From Bacillota bacterium (GTDB lineage Bacteria; Bacillota; Sulfobacillia; JABLXB01), in the NCBI GenBank assembly GCA_013178305.1, contig JABLXB010000002.1, forward strand, positions 124,001 through 188,000: 64,000 nt of DNA, written 5' to 3'. Below are positions 26,319 through 34,635 of the stretch, piece after piece. The translations under genes and the position numbers were made by a program. The notes under the pieces are model-generated. The model was not told the origin of the DNA, made no database searches, and worked only from the letters and a program-made list of their open reading frames with translations. Position 1 is the first letter of the stretch; every line of letters begins with the position of its first letter.

Positions 26319-26696
26319 TTACCGTGTCGCCCTTGCGGCGCCGCCTGCAACTCCGCCGCCTGCAACTCCGCCCCCGCCTGCAACTCCGCCGCCGGCCGCG
26401 ACGTTGGTTACTCCGACCTGGGCCGAGACTCCTGCGATGCCACCCTGGGCAGCGTCACCGGTCTGGCTGGCCGCCGGTGGGGTAGCGCCGTTCGCAATCT
26501 GCTGCTCGGCGAGCTGGAGCATTCTCCTGACCATGTACCCTCCGACATAGCCGTTCGTACGGGAGGGAAGGTCACCCAGATATCCCTGGTAGTTCTGAAT
26601 CCCGAGTTCGTTTGCTGTCTCGAACTTGATCTGCTCGAGACCCTGCCGAGCCTGGGGGAACAGCAGTCGATTCCTGCCTCCTCCGCCACGCGGCAT
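26319..26696 (-). CDS. Alpha/beta-type small acid-soluble spore protein with a Gly/Ala/Val tail
   Basis: Binds and protects DNA in dormant spores. Residues ~1-70 carry the family pattern: NRLLFPQARQGLEQIKFETA, the germination-protease region around FETANELGI, SRTNGYVGGYMVRRMLQLAE. A further ~55 residues follow, ending in alternating GGGVAGGGGVAGG, so the 125-residue product is well beyond the usual 60-75. The GTG at 26705 overlaps the AAGGAGGTG site; the ATG at 26696 is spaced 8 bases from it and was chosen. It proves the organism belongs to a sporulating lineage. Confidence 0.88.
   Translation of the reverse strand: MPRGGGGRNRLLFPQARQGLEQIKFETANELGIQNYQGYLGDLPSRTNGYVGGYMVRRMLQLAEQQIANGATPPAASQTGDAAQGGIAGVSAQVGVTNVAAGGGVAGGGGVAGGGVAGGAARATR
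26341..26390 (-). repeat. 15-bp repeats encoding the SASP tail
   Basis: On the plus strand CCGCCTGCAACTCCG occurs at 26341-26355 and 26356-26370 and again, after a few extra C residues, by about 26388. Read leftward these encode GGVAGG-like units of the SASP extension. The expansion looks recent and slippage-prone. Confidence 0.85.
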
Positions 26697-26888
26697 ATTA
26701 GTCACCTCCTTGTTTTCGTCCCGTTTGTATTTTGCTCTTGTGATTCGTTATTATGTAGTCATTTTTTGGTATGCCGAAAACGCTTATTATACTGCGATTT
26801 TGGCAACCTGTGCCTCGGGACGAGGGGAGGGTGACCCCTATGTTTACGTCAACAAATGGAAAATCCGCACGAGACTGGACAGCGATGT

Positions 26889-27644
26889 TCATACCCTCAC
26901 AACCGGGTTCCTCAGGGTGCCGATCCTCTCCACAGTCACCTCAACTACGTCTCCATGGCTGAGCCTCCCGATTCCGGAGGTAGTACCGGTCGCGATGACG
27001 TCGCCAGGCATGAGAGTCATGAATCCGGAACAGAAACTCACCAGATGCGCGGGGCCGAACACCATCTGGGACGTGCGCGAGGATTGTCTTACCTCGCCGT
27101 TGACGGTCGTCGTGATGGCCAGGTCGCTCGCGTCAATACCTGTGGCGATATACGGCCCTAGCGGGCAGAACGTGTCGAATGACTTGGCGCGGCACCACTG
27201 GCCGTCCTTCTTCTGGAGTATCCTGTCGCTGACGTCGTTCAGGCAGGAGTACCCGAGAATGTAGCGGCCGGCCTCCTCCACGGGGACGTTGCGAGCGGCA
27301 CTCTTGATGATTATGGCCAGTTCGCCTTCGTAATCCGTCCTCCGGTCCGAGGTTAGCACGATCGGTTCATCGTGCGCGATTATCGAGCTCGGTGCCTTGA
27401 AGAAAACGATCGGCTCGTCGGGGACATCGAGTTTGAACTCACGCGCGTGATCCAGGTAGTTCAAACCGATCCCGATGACTTTGCCCGGGTCCACCGGCGC
27501 GAGTACCCGCGCCGATTCGAGCGGAACAGCGCGCCCGGTGGCCGCGAACGAGCCGAACACATCCCCCTCGATTTCGTAGAGTAAACCATCGCGGACCTCA
27601 GCGTAAAACCTCCTCCCGCCGGCCTCGCACCGCGCGATAAGCAT
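26889..27644 (-). CDS. Fumarylacetoacetate hydrolase (FAH) family protein
   Basis: A 251-residue FAH-fold enzyme. It has IGIGLNYLDHAREFK, then KAPSSIIAHDEPIVL, DYEGELAIIIKSAARNV (metal-binding acidic residues), YSCLNDVSDRILQ and MPGDVIATGTTSGIG. The family covers fumarylacetoacetase, oxaloacetate decarboxylases, and isomerases/decarboxylases of homoprotocatechuate-type dienoates. A smaller bacterial enzyme of this length is most often an acylpyruvase or oxaloacetate decarboxylase; substrate is open. AGGAGG lies upstream of the ATG. It stands alone between the SASP gene and a divergent membrane-protein gene. Confidence 0.87.
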   Translation of the reverse strand: MLIARCEAGGRRFYAEVRDGLLYEIEGDVFGSFAATGRAVPLESARVLAPVDPGKVIGIGLNYLDHAREFKLDVPDEPIVFFKAPSSIIAHDEPIVLTSDRRTDYEGELAIIIKSAARNVPVEEAGRYILGYSCLNDVSDRILQKKDGQWCRAKSFDTFCPLGPYIATGIDASDLAITTTVNGEVRQSSRTSQMVFGPAHLVSFCSGFMTLMPGDVIATGTTSGIGRLSHGDVVEVTVERIGTLRNPVVRV

Positions 27645-27765
27645 ATAGCGGTCGACCTCCTATCGTGTGGCCTGATGCCAGCGCATTTCAACCGGAGGGA
27701 ATCCAATTCCTGCGATGCATATTCCAGCCAGCCGCGGGGGATAACCAGTCTAAGGGGGTATGACG

Positions 27766-28233
27766 ATGACTCTTTCGACAGTATGGCCGATCATCGCCAT
27801 CGTAATGCTGGCTCTCAGCATCATTCTCATCCCGAGGCACAGGTGGATCGAGCTGATACCCGCTGCGGTGCTGGGCGGGTTCGTGCTGTCATACGCGGTA
27901 CAGGCGATCGGCGGAAGCGTCCTGGGATTGTGGACGTACAGTCACCAGCACATCCCCGTGCTGGGTATGCCAGTCTGGCTAGGAATCGCCTTTGCGGCCG
28001 AGGTGATGATTTTCCTGCACTTCCTGCCGCAGTCGCCAGGGTCCAGGCTTGCCTACGTCCTTGTGTTCTCGGCCGCGCTTGGACTGGCCGATTTCGCGCT
28101 GGCGCGGTACGGCCTCAAGACATTCAGCAGGTGGAATCCGTACTACTCGGCTCTCCTGTTCGTGGTAATCCACTATATCGTCATCTTCATTGAGTCTTAC
28201 CTGCGCCAGCAGCAGCGGGCGAGAGCGTCCTGA
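27766..28233 (+). CDS. Small integral membrane protein, possibly CBO0543-like
   Basis: A 155-residue protein with about five hydrophobic segments and a basic C-terminus (RQQQRARAS). The pattern RHRWIELIPAAVLGG early and FSRWNPYYSALLFVVIHY late recalls the CBO0543 family of clostridial membrane proteins of unknown function; this is a tentative match by eye. The ATG at 27766 is 7 bases from AAGGGGG, better than ATG 27760. Confidence 0.65.
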   Translation: MTLSTVWPIIAIVMLALSIILIPRHRWIELIPAAVLGGFVLSYAVQAIGGSVLGLWTYSHQHIPVLGMPVWLGIAFAAEVMIFLHFLPQSPGSRLAYVLVFSAALGLADFALARYGLKTFSRWNPYYSALLFVVIHYIVIFIESYLRQQQRARAS

Positions 28234-28280
28234 ACCCGTCCGCTTCCGGCCGGCGGCGGGCAAAGCGTGGTATGCGGGGT

Positions 28281-28385
28281 TCAGCCTGAAATAGGGCACG
28301 CTGCTGCCGGGGCGATCGCTGCCGCGAACGCGACCACCAGCAGCGCAACCCGGATTCGGCCAACATCTTTCGAATTGATAGGCAT
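28281..28385 (-). CDS. Possible 34-residue secreted or membrane peptide
   Basis: A short reading frame starting ATG at 28385 with GTGAGGT three bases upstream. The product is a basic start (MPINSKDVGRIR), a hydrophobic core (VALLVVAFAAAIAPAAA), then CPISG and stop. It looks like a signal peptide with almost no mature part. Spacing of the ribosome site is tight and no homologue is recognised; it may be spurious. Nothing else is seen between the membrane-protein gene and the cold-shock gene. Confidence 0.25.
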   Translation of the reverse strand: MPINSKDVGRIRVALLVVAFAAAIAPAAACPISG

Positions 28386-28507
28386 GAGACCTCACCGTCC
28401 CAGCCCTAAAGACGCCGCGCATTGGCCCGTGTTCCGTCGAGCCGAGATTAGCATGAGCGTCAATGGGGACAATAGTGACCAACACGGTGTTTCGGAGGGT
28501 TCGATGA

Positions 28508-28714
28508 ATGAGAGGGACTGTAAAATGGTTTGACCCCGAAAAGGGGTACGGTTTCATCACGAGAGACGACGGCGCCGGCGATGTTTTCGTGCACTACAGC
28601 GCAATACAACAGGAGGGATTCAAGACCCTCCGCGAGGGCGAGGCGGTAGAGTTCGAGATCGTCGACGGACCGAGGGGCCCACAGGCCGCCAGCGTCACAA
28701 GAAGCCTCACCTGA
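28508..28714 (+). CDS. csp: Cold-shock-domain protein (CspA family)
   Basis: A 68-residue single cold-shock domain that binds single-stranded RNA/DNA. It has [17 protein letters not shown] (RNP1 KGYGFI) and DVFVHYSAI (RNP2), and ends near the normal length. ATG at 28508, 8 bases after CGGAGGG. Confidence 0.95.
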   Translation: MRGTVKWFDPEKGYGFITRDDGAGDVFVHYSAIQQEGFKTLREGEAVEFEIVDGPRGPQAASVTRSLT

Positions 28715-28732
28715 AAAGTCTTACGCTGGTAA

Positions 28733-28750
28733 TCCCGGGGCCGCCCGGGA
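28733..28750 (+). terminator. Hairpin after the cold-shock gene
   Basis: TCCCGGG (28733-28739) pairs perfectly with CCCGGGA (28744-28750) over a 4-base loop. No T run follows, so it may be a weak or factor-dependent terminator. Confidence 0.4.
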
Positions 28751-28802
28751 CCCGGCGGCCTGCTTTGTCCTGCGTGCTCGCGCGATGTAGGTGTGGCTTT
28801 CT

Positions 28803-30407
28803 CTACGGTGTCCCACCGAATTCGACGGTATCCCCCATCCCCGGCACGACCAGGCGGTACCGCCCGCTGAAGTGCTCCGCGAAGAACCCGGGGGTCTCGG
28901 TGTGTACAGGTACCAGGACTCGCGGCTTCATCCGCTCGACGAGTTCCACGATGCCCTGCCCATGTATGTGCCCGGAGGCGTGGAAGCCACGCTCGCGCCC
29001 CACGCCTTCGCGGTCCCCCGGATCGCCCACGAGGTCGATATCGAAATGCGCCAACCAGTTGCGCAGTCTGTCCATGTCCATGTGCATTTCCTCGTTGAAC
29101 GCCTCGCTCGAGGAGTATATGTACGTGCCGCCGCGCGGCTGGATGTCGAGGAGTTCGTTTAGGTCGTAGTAGGAGAAGCACAGGATGAATTCCGACGGCG
29201 CGCGTGACACCGTTCCGCAGTCTACGAGCCTGCCGGGGGACGTGGCGTAGCATTCCAGGAGTCTTTTCTCCCAGGCCGCCTTGAGCGATTTGGTCTCGAC
29301 GTACACCGAGATTCGCTCGTCGGTGTAGGGGTCGGGGACGCCGTCCTCGCCCGTGAGGCTCAGTGCCCTGAGCAGGTATGCGTCTTTCGCGCTCACCACC
29401 AGGCGCCTGCCGCACTCGGTCGCCACCTGAAGGAACGCGAGCAGTCTCTCGACGTTCCTGGGCCCGAAGTCCGCGATTATCAGGCCGCCGGATCTCCGCA
29501 CCGCGTCCAACACATTTGCGTGGACCTCGTCTTCGGAAACCGGCTCGCGCGTGGACGGATGCGTCCCCTCGATGATGAGCGCCAGGGGTTGGAGCGCGGC
29601 CGCTTCCTCGATGAACCTCCTGGTCGCACCGGCGGAACGGCCGTGAAGGCGCAGGTCTCCCGTATAGACGACCCATCCGTCACCTGTGAGAATCCCAAAC
29701 GCGCACGCGCCTGGGATCGAATGGTCTACAGGCCAGTGCCGCACGATCAGGCTGCCGATCCGCACGGCGCCGTTGGAGCTGTCGCCGGCTCCCGCCGGGG
29801 GTTTTGGGTTCATGCCGCGAGTCGAGCCGGTCTGCCCCCAGAACTCCAGGAACTCTTCGGTCGCGGGCCCGCGATCCATGAATGCAAACTGCCGCTGTTC
29901 GGACGGGACCTTCTTCGCGTTGCTGGATGCCAGCAGCCCGGCCTTGAGTTCCCTGGGGTTGAGGTAGCAAACCTCGCGTCCCATCCCGGACGGGGCCACG
30001 TCCTGCATGGCCTTGACGATAGTCGCCGTTGTGGAGGTCGAGTAAATGGGAACGGAGCCCGAAAGGAATGAGGCGTAGCCGGTGTGGTCGACGTGCCCGT
30101 GGGTCAGTAGCAGCGCGTCGACGCGGACGTCCTCGCGGAAACCTTTCCTCGAGCGGGCGCGGTCCCACCAGCCCTTCCCGGGGATCTCGAGGTCATCCCT
30201 GTATACCCCCTTGAGCGGCGGCAGGAGGCCCAACTCGAGCAGGTCTCCTATGCCGTGGGTCGCCCTGGCGGTGAGAAACTCGTCGAAAAACAGCTTTTCG
30301 CCTGCAAAGCTCGTCCCGAAATCGAGAAGGAGGCGGGTGCCGTCCGCCTCGAGCAGGAACTTGTTGCCGCCAATCCTGTCGCACCCGTCGTAGAAGGTGA
30401 TCCGCAC
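28803..30407 (-). CDS. RNase J-like beta-CASP ribonuclease
   Basis: A 534-residue metallo-beta-lactamase/beta-CASP nuclease. The zinc motif is LLLTHGHVDHTGY, followed by RHWPVDHSIPGACAF, VVYTGDLRLHG, and a C-terminal RMMBL-type segment GHIHGQGIVELVERMKPRVLVPVHTE. These fit RNase J and archaeal CPSF-like exo/endonucleases that process mRNA 5' ends. It is close to the size of RNase J but diverges in the N-terminal insert, so a paralogue with a specialised RNA target is possible. GTG start, GGAGGG 8 bases upstream. Confidence 0.82.
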   Translation of the reverse strand: MRITFYDGCDRIGGNKFLLEADGTRLLLDFGTSFAGEKLFFDEFLTARATHGIGDLLELGLLPPLKGVYRDDLEIPGKGWWDRARSRKGFREDVRVDALLLTHGHVDHTGYASFLSGSVPIYSTSTTATIVKAMQDVAPSGMGREVCYLNPRELKAGLLASSNAKKVPSEQRQFAFMDRGPATEEFLEFWGQTGSTRGMNPKPPAGAGDSSNGAVRIGSLIVRHWPVDHSIPGACAFGILTGDGWVVYTGDLRLHGRSAGATRRFIEEAAALQPLALIIEGTHPSTREPVSEDEVHANVLDAVRRSGGLIIADFGPRNVERLLAFLQVATECGRRLVVSAKDAYLLRALSLTGEDGVPDPYTDERISVYVETKSLKAAWEKRLLECYATSPGRLVDCGTVSRAPSEFILCFSYYDLNELLDIQPRGGTYIYSSSEAFNEEMHMDMDRLRNWLAHFDIDLVGDPGDREGVGRERGFHASGHIHGQGIVELVERMKPRVLVPVHTETPGFFAEHFSGRYRLVVPGMGDTVEFGGTP

Positions 30408-30467
30408 GTTTCGAGCCCTCCGTCGAACAGCATTCTCCGGAGTGGCTGCGTATCCTTCAGCGCCCGT

Positions 30468-31418
30468 TCACCGCCCGCAGGGGAGTTCGCCGAGCCGGTG
30501 GATGACTGCTTCGGCTTCACTCATGACCCTCTTGACTATCTCTGCCGCCGGGATCTCCTCGCGCACGAGCCCCGCGATCTGCCCCGACAGTACCGAGCCC
30601 CACTCGACGTCGCCGTCGATGCACGCTGCCCTGTACCTGCCGGCGCCGAATTTGTCGAGTTCCTCCGCCCCGGCTCCGGAGAGTTCCAACCGCTCGAATT
30701 CCCGGGTGAAGCGGTTCTTCAGCGCCCGCACCGGGTGGCCCGTGGTCTTCCCTCCGACCACCGTGTCCCTGTCCCCCGCCTCGATAATCGCACGTTTGTA
30801 CGCGGGATGAGCGATGCACTCCGTCGCGCAAACAAACCTCGTTCCCATTTGCACGGCCCGCGCGCCCAACGCGAACGCGGCCGCCATGCCACGCCCGTCG
30901 GCTATGCCGCCTGCCGCGATTACCGGTATGCGCACGGCGTCGACAACCTGCGGTAAGAGCGCGAAGGTAGTCATCTCGCCGATGTGCCCGCCCGACTCCA
31001 TACCCTCGGCGATGACCGCGTCGGCCCCCGCCTTCTCCATCCGTTTGGCCAGGACAGCTGCGGGAACCACCGGTATCACCTTGATGCCGGCTTCCTTGAG
31101 CCTGGCCATGTACGGCCCGGGATTCCCCGCGCCGGTCGTCACCACGGGTACTCTCTCGGCAAGCACGAGGTCCACCATGGCGGCGGCGTACGGCGAGAGG
31201 AGCATCACGTTTACTCCGAAAGGCTTATTGGTCAGCCTTCGCACCTTGTCGATCTCGCCTTTCACCCATTCGGGCGGGCTGTTGCCCGCTCCGACTATAC
31301 CGAGCCCACCCGCCTCTGACACGGCGCCGGCGAGTTCACCTGTCCCCAGGTAAGCCATCCCACCCTGGAACAGCGGGTAATCGATGCCAAGCAAGTCACA
31401 GACTGGAGTCCTTATCAC
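30468..31418 (-). CDS. fabK: FabK-like enoyl-ACP reductase / nitronate monooxygenase family
   Basis: An FMN TIM-barrel protein of 316 residues. The start PVCDLLGIDYPLFQGGMAYL, then SEAGGLGIVGAG, KPFGVNVMLLSP, ADAVIAEGMESGGHIGEMTT and AAGGIADGRGMAAAFALGA, are shared by FabK and nitronate monooxygenases. GMESGGHIGE resembles FabK more than classical NMO. A longer reading to 31658 has no ribosome site; the GTG at 31418 follows GGGGGTG by 5 bases. No other fatty-acid synthesis gene is adjacent, so the role is less certain than the family. Confidence 0.75.
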   Translation of the reverse strand: MIRTPVCDLLGIDYPLFQGGMAYLGTGELAGAVSEAGGLGIVGAGNSPPEWVKGEIDKVRRLTNKPFGVNVMLLSPYAAAMVDLVLAERVPVVTTGAGNPGPYMARLKEAGIKVIPVVPAAVLAKRMEKAGADAVIAEGMESGGHIGEMTTFALLPQVVDAVRIPVIAAGGIADGRGMAAAFALGARAVQMGTRFVCATECIAHPAYKRAIIEAGDRDTVVGGKTTGHPVRALKNRFTREFERLELSGAGAEELDKFGAGRYRAACIDGDVEWGSVLSGQIAGLVREEIPAAEIVKRVMSEAEAVIHRLGELPCGR

Positions 31419-31605
31419 GCTAACACCCCCGCGCGGGATACGCCGATGCACCGGGATTGGTGGCCGCCGCGGCCGGGCCGTCCGCCCCGGCCTAGCAGTG
31501 AGTCTTAGGAGCAGGTCGTAATCCCTGGCGCTTCTTCCATTATAGCGGGAGCGCGCCGAGCGTACAAGCAAAGACCCCTGGGCCGAGATATACCTTAACG
31601 GGGGT

Positions 31606-32817
31606 TCACCTGATAGACGCAGGCTGGGCGGACAACCGCTTGATGAGCATGGTCCCATAGCTGCCGCGGGGAAGAAGGAAAGTCGCGCCGAGACGCAAAC
31701 GGCCGGGATTGAGTTCGTCCGGCTCGGGCTGTCCCACGGCGAATTCGCTGGGAAAGACTACCGCCTTCCTCGGGGTGGGTTTGAAGAACGCCTGCCTGAG
31801 CTTTCTCAGGTTGAAGCGGCCGGGGTGAATGCCTCGCTCATCCAGGACCTGGGCGTACAGCGCCGCCGTGGTCTGGTCCGGGAATTCCGCCCGCGCAGCC
31901 GGGAGCGGCATCTCGAGTGCCCTCAGGTACTCGAGATGGGATACGGTCAGCGTCCCAAAGAACAGGTACGGGCCGGCGTCGCCCGGGTGACTGGTGAACG
32001 ATACGCCCAGGCCGGCGAGCAGCCTCCTCAACACCTCGTTCCAGAGGTACGCCTGGTATGCGGCGAAGAACAGGGACATCTCCTCGGCGGGTATCATCTG
32101 CAGCGCCCTCACGTAGCCCCTGGGCTCCGCTGCCAGCAATCGCAGGATGGGCAGTTCCGCCCCATGGCCGGCGTGACCCGCCTGGATACCTTGCGCGCCC
32201 TCCCGCGCCGCGTCCAGCATCGCCGGCCAGTCCCCCCATGTCTCGCGCATCCGCGACTTGAGCCCGCGGACCGCCGGCGGGTCTTCGCGGCGTGATGACG
32301 TCAGGTATATCTCCAGGGCGCCCCGCCACTGCCCCTTGAGTATCCGCTCTGCAATGAATCCCCTCTCGGGGTCCATGCTGCCGAACCGCTGGTCATCGAA
32401 GTAGTTCGGGAAGCCACCCCGCTCGACCTCAGCAGCATTCTTGAGGAAGCGGACCGCTTCTTCAGCGTCAAACGAACGAAGGACGACCTGGAACCTGTTC
32501 CCGCGGATGAGGTCCGGACCCATCGGCCGGCCGGTGAAGCCGAGCCGCCTGAAGCGGTAGTCCGGCGCCTCCATTGTCAGGTCGCGCGACGACGCTACCG
32601 TGACGTACTGCAACGTGTGGGCGTGCCTGTCCTTCCGGCCCCCGTACGAGAACCGGCTGTAAGGCACGCCCGATCCGGCCGAGATGCGCCGGAGAAGGTC
32701 AACCGTGTTCCAGCCCTTCTTCTCCAGCAAATAGAGTCCGTAACGCCCGGAGGACTCCGCGCCGATATCCACAATCTCGACCACGACGAAGTCCTCCGGT
32801 ATCGACTTGACCTTCAT
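31606..32817 (-). CDS. truD: tRNA pseudouridine synthase D
   Basis: Forms pseudouridine 13 in tRNA. The 403-residue length fits. Catalytic motif YGGRKDRHAHTLQY contains the nucleophilic Asp of the TruD family, followed by NRFQVVLRS, NYFDDQRFGS and FFAAYQAYLWNEVLRR with its insertion domain. The ATG at 32817 is next to an AGGTGG-like site. The neighbours (malic enzyme upstream, FabK-like downstream) are unrelated. Confidence 0.93.
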   Translation of the reverse strand: MKVKSIPEDFVVVEIVDIGAESSGRYGLYLLEKKGWNTVDLLRRISAGSGVPYSRFSYGGRKDRHAHTLQYVTVASSRDLTMEAPDYRFRRLGFTGRPMGPDLIRGNRFQVVLRSFDAEEAVRFLKNAAEVERGGFPNYFDDQRFGSMDPERGFIAERILKGQWRGALEIYLTSSRREDPPAVRGLKSRMRETWGDWPAMLDAAREGAQGIQAGHAGHGAELPILRLLAAEPRGYVRALQMIPAEEMSLFFAAYQAYLWNEVLRRLLAGLGVSFTSHPGDAGPYLFFGTLTVSHLEYLRALEMPLPAARAEFPDQTTAALYAQVLDERGIHPGRFNLRKLRQAFFKPTPRKAVVFPSEFAVGQPEPDELNPGRLRLGATFLLPRGSYGTMLIKRLSAQPASIR

Positions 32818-32877
32818 CGATTGCTCACGCGGGCGACCACCTGGGCGCCTGGGCCTAGCGGGCTGCCAGACCGCGGG

Positions 32878-34224
32878 CTACAGCTCCGGCGCCGGGGGAA
32901 TGAGCCCTTTCTCCATCATTAACTTGGCCATCGCTATCGAGGACTTGATCATTTCCTCGGCATTCTTGTACAGCTCGTCGTACGTCAGGTTGACCCTCGC
33001 CACACCCTGCTCGACCGCCTTCGACCCGACGGCCGCAGCCTGCATGCAGTAGACTTCCCATTCGTCCATCTTCGGCAGGAGGTAGTCCTCCTTCAAGAGC
33101 CCCTTCGTCACAGCATAGTCGGCAAGCGCCTGCGCAGCCGCGATGCACATCTCGTCAGTGATGGTCTTCGCCCTTACGTCCAGGGCGCCGCGGAATATCG
33201 CGGGGAATCCGAGCGAGTTGTTCACCTGGTTCGGGAAGTCCGATCTTCCGGTGGCCACGACTTTCGCCCCGGCTTCCTTGGCCTCCCACGGCCATATCTC
33301 CGGCACGGGGTTGGCGCAGGCAAAGACGATCGCGTCCTTTGCCATGGCCTTTACCCATTCTTTCTGTATCGTTCCAGGCCCGGGTTTTGAGTATGCGATC
33401 ACCGCGTCGGCGCCCTTCATCGCCTCAGGGACGCCTCCAACGACGTTCGCGGCGTTCGTCTTCACGCACAGTTCCCGCGCTTCTTTTATGCCCTCGAGGT
33501 CCTTGCGCCCCTTGTGCAGCGTCCCATTTACGTCGCACATCACGATGTTGCCGGGTGTCGCCCCCGCCGCCATTAGCACCCTCGCCGTCGCGATCCCGGC
33601 CGCGCCGGCTCCTATCATCGCGATCTTCATGTCCCCTAGCTTCTTCCCGACCACCCTAGCCGCGTTGATCATTCCGGCCACGGTGACAGCCGCCGTTCCC
33701 TGCTGGTCATCGTGCCAGACTGGAATGGTCATTTCCTTGCGTAGCCTCTCGAGTATGCCAAAGCATTTCGGCTGCTCTATGTCCTCGAGGTTTATGCCGC
33801 CGAACGACGGCTGAAGGTACTTCACTGCCTTGATGAATTCCTCGGAGTCGGTGGTGTCCAGGCACACCGCGACGGCATCGACGCCGCCGAGGTATTTGAA
33901 CAGCAGCGCCTTCCCTTCCATTACAGGCATCGCGGCCTCCGGCCCGATGTTCCCGAGCCCCAGCACTCGAGTCCCATCCGAGACCACAGCGATCGTGTTC
34001 CACTTACACGTATAATCGTAGGCCAGGTCCTTGTCCTTCTGAATCGCCTTGCACGGCGCCGCAACACCGGGCGTGTACCAGATCGAGAAATCGTCCATGT
34101 TCCTGACGACGCACCTGGGAGCAGTCTGGATTTTACCCTTGTAGAACGGGTGCATTTTCATCGCGATTTCCGCGGGCTTGTTGGCCTTTGCCAGAAGCCC
34201 CTGAATCTCCTCAGGTGTTTTCAT
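32878..34224 (-). CDS. Malic enzyme (malate dehydrogenase, oxaloacetate-decarboxylating)
   Basis: Converts malate to pyruvate and CO2 with NAD(P) reduction; 448 residues, the size of the short bacterial/archaeal form. Landmarks: FSIWYTPGVAAPCKAIQKD, VSDGTRVLGLGNIGPEAAMPVMEGK, the EDIEQPKCF metal region, PVWHDDQQGTAAVTVAGM, the nucleotide-binding MIGAGAAGIATARVL, and RSDFPNQVNNSLGFPAIFRG. ATG with GGGAGGG 8 bases upstream. It could feed on malate produced by the fumarase-type enzyme of the catabolic operon. Confidence 0.93.
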   Translation of the reverse strand: MKTPEEIQGLLAKANKPAEIAMKMHPFYKGKIQTAPRCVVRNMDDFSIWYTPGVAAPCKAIQKDKDLAYDYTCKWNTIAVVSDGTRVLGLGNIGPEAAMPVMEGKALLFKYLGGVDAVAVCLDTTDSEEFIKAVKYLQPSFGGINLEDIEQPKCFGILERLRKEMTIPVWHDDQQGTAAVTVAGMINAARVVGKKLGDMKIAMIGAGAAGIATARVLMAAGATPGNIVMCDVNGTLHKGRKDLEGIKEARELCVKTNAANVVGGVPEAMKGADAVIAYSKPGPGTIQKEWVKAMAKDAIVFACANPVPEIWPWEAKEAGAKVVATGRSDFPNQVNNSLGFPAIFRGALDVRAKTITDEMCIAAAQALADYAVTKGLLKEDYLLPKMDEWEVYCMQAAAVGSKAVEQGVARVNLTYDELYKNAEEMIKSSIAMAKLMMEKGLIPPAPEL

Positions 34225-34382
34225 TCACGTTTCCCTCCCGGGTTTCCAGCATCGCGTCCGGGCCCGGTTTCCACGACTGGAACTGAGCGCCTGCGAATGC
34301 GTTTATTCATTCATTCGCACCGTGAGCAGACTTTCCTCCACGGAATTCCATAATCTCACTGCGATTGGCGTGGTTCGGGACC

Positions 34383-34634
34383 CTACGCGCTGCCGCGGAG
34401 CGAGAGCCCTGCCTGCAGCGCCTTCACGTTAAGGTCCTGGAGACGAGGCGGGACGTTTTACACCTTGTCACCGTACTTAATCTGTGTTGTGACGCTCCCA
34501 CCCCGCTGGGCCATTCCGTGGATCTCCGACATCTTCACGTCGAAACCCATCCTCACCAGCCCGGCAGACAATATCTTCGATGTCAGGATCGTCCCCTGAC
34601 CGCCTACCCCCACTAGAAGAACGCTCCTCGTCAT
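34383..34634 (-). pseudogene. iorB: Degraded indolepyruvate:ferredoxin oxidoreductase beta subunit
   Basis: The N-terminal 58 codons are clearly IorB (MTRSVLLVGVGGQGTILTSK, then MSEIHGMAQRGGSVTTQIK, KYGDKV) but end in TAA at 34458. The frame continues past the stop with VPPRLQDLNVKALQAGLSL, which resembles an IorB C-terminus, to a TAG at 34383. A full IorB has ~190 residues, so about two-thirds of the gene has been lost from the middle. The start overlaps the iorA stop as in intact iorAB operons. An inverted repeat GCGAATG/CATTCGC at 34293-34318 may be its old terminator. Confidence 0.8.
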
Positions 34635-34635
34635 C

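Noticed and set aside
26697-26790. Sigma-G promoter candidate (GGCATA and CATAATA) upstream of the SASP gene
   Set aside because: The -10-like CATAATA is good but the only -35-like element is about 14 bases away, too close; no better pair was found.
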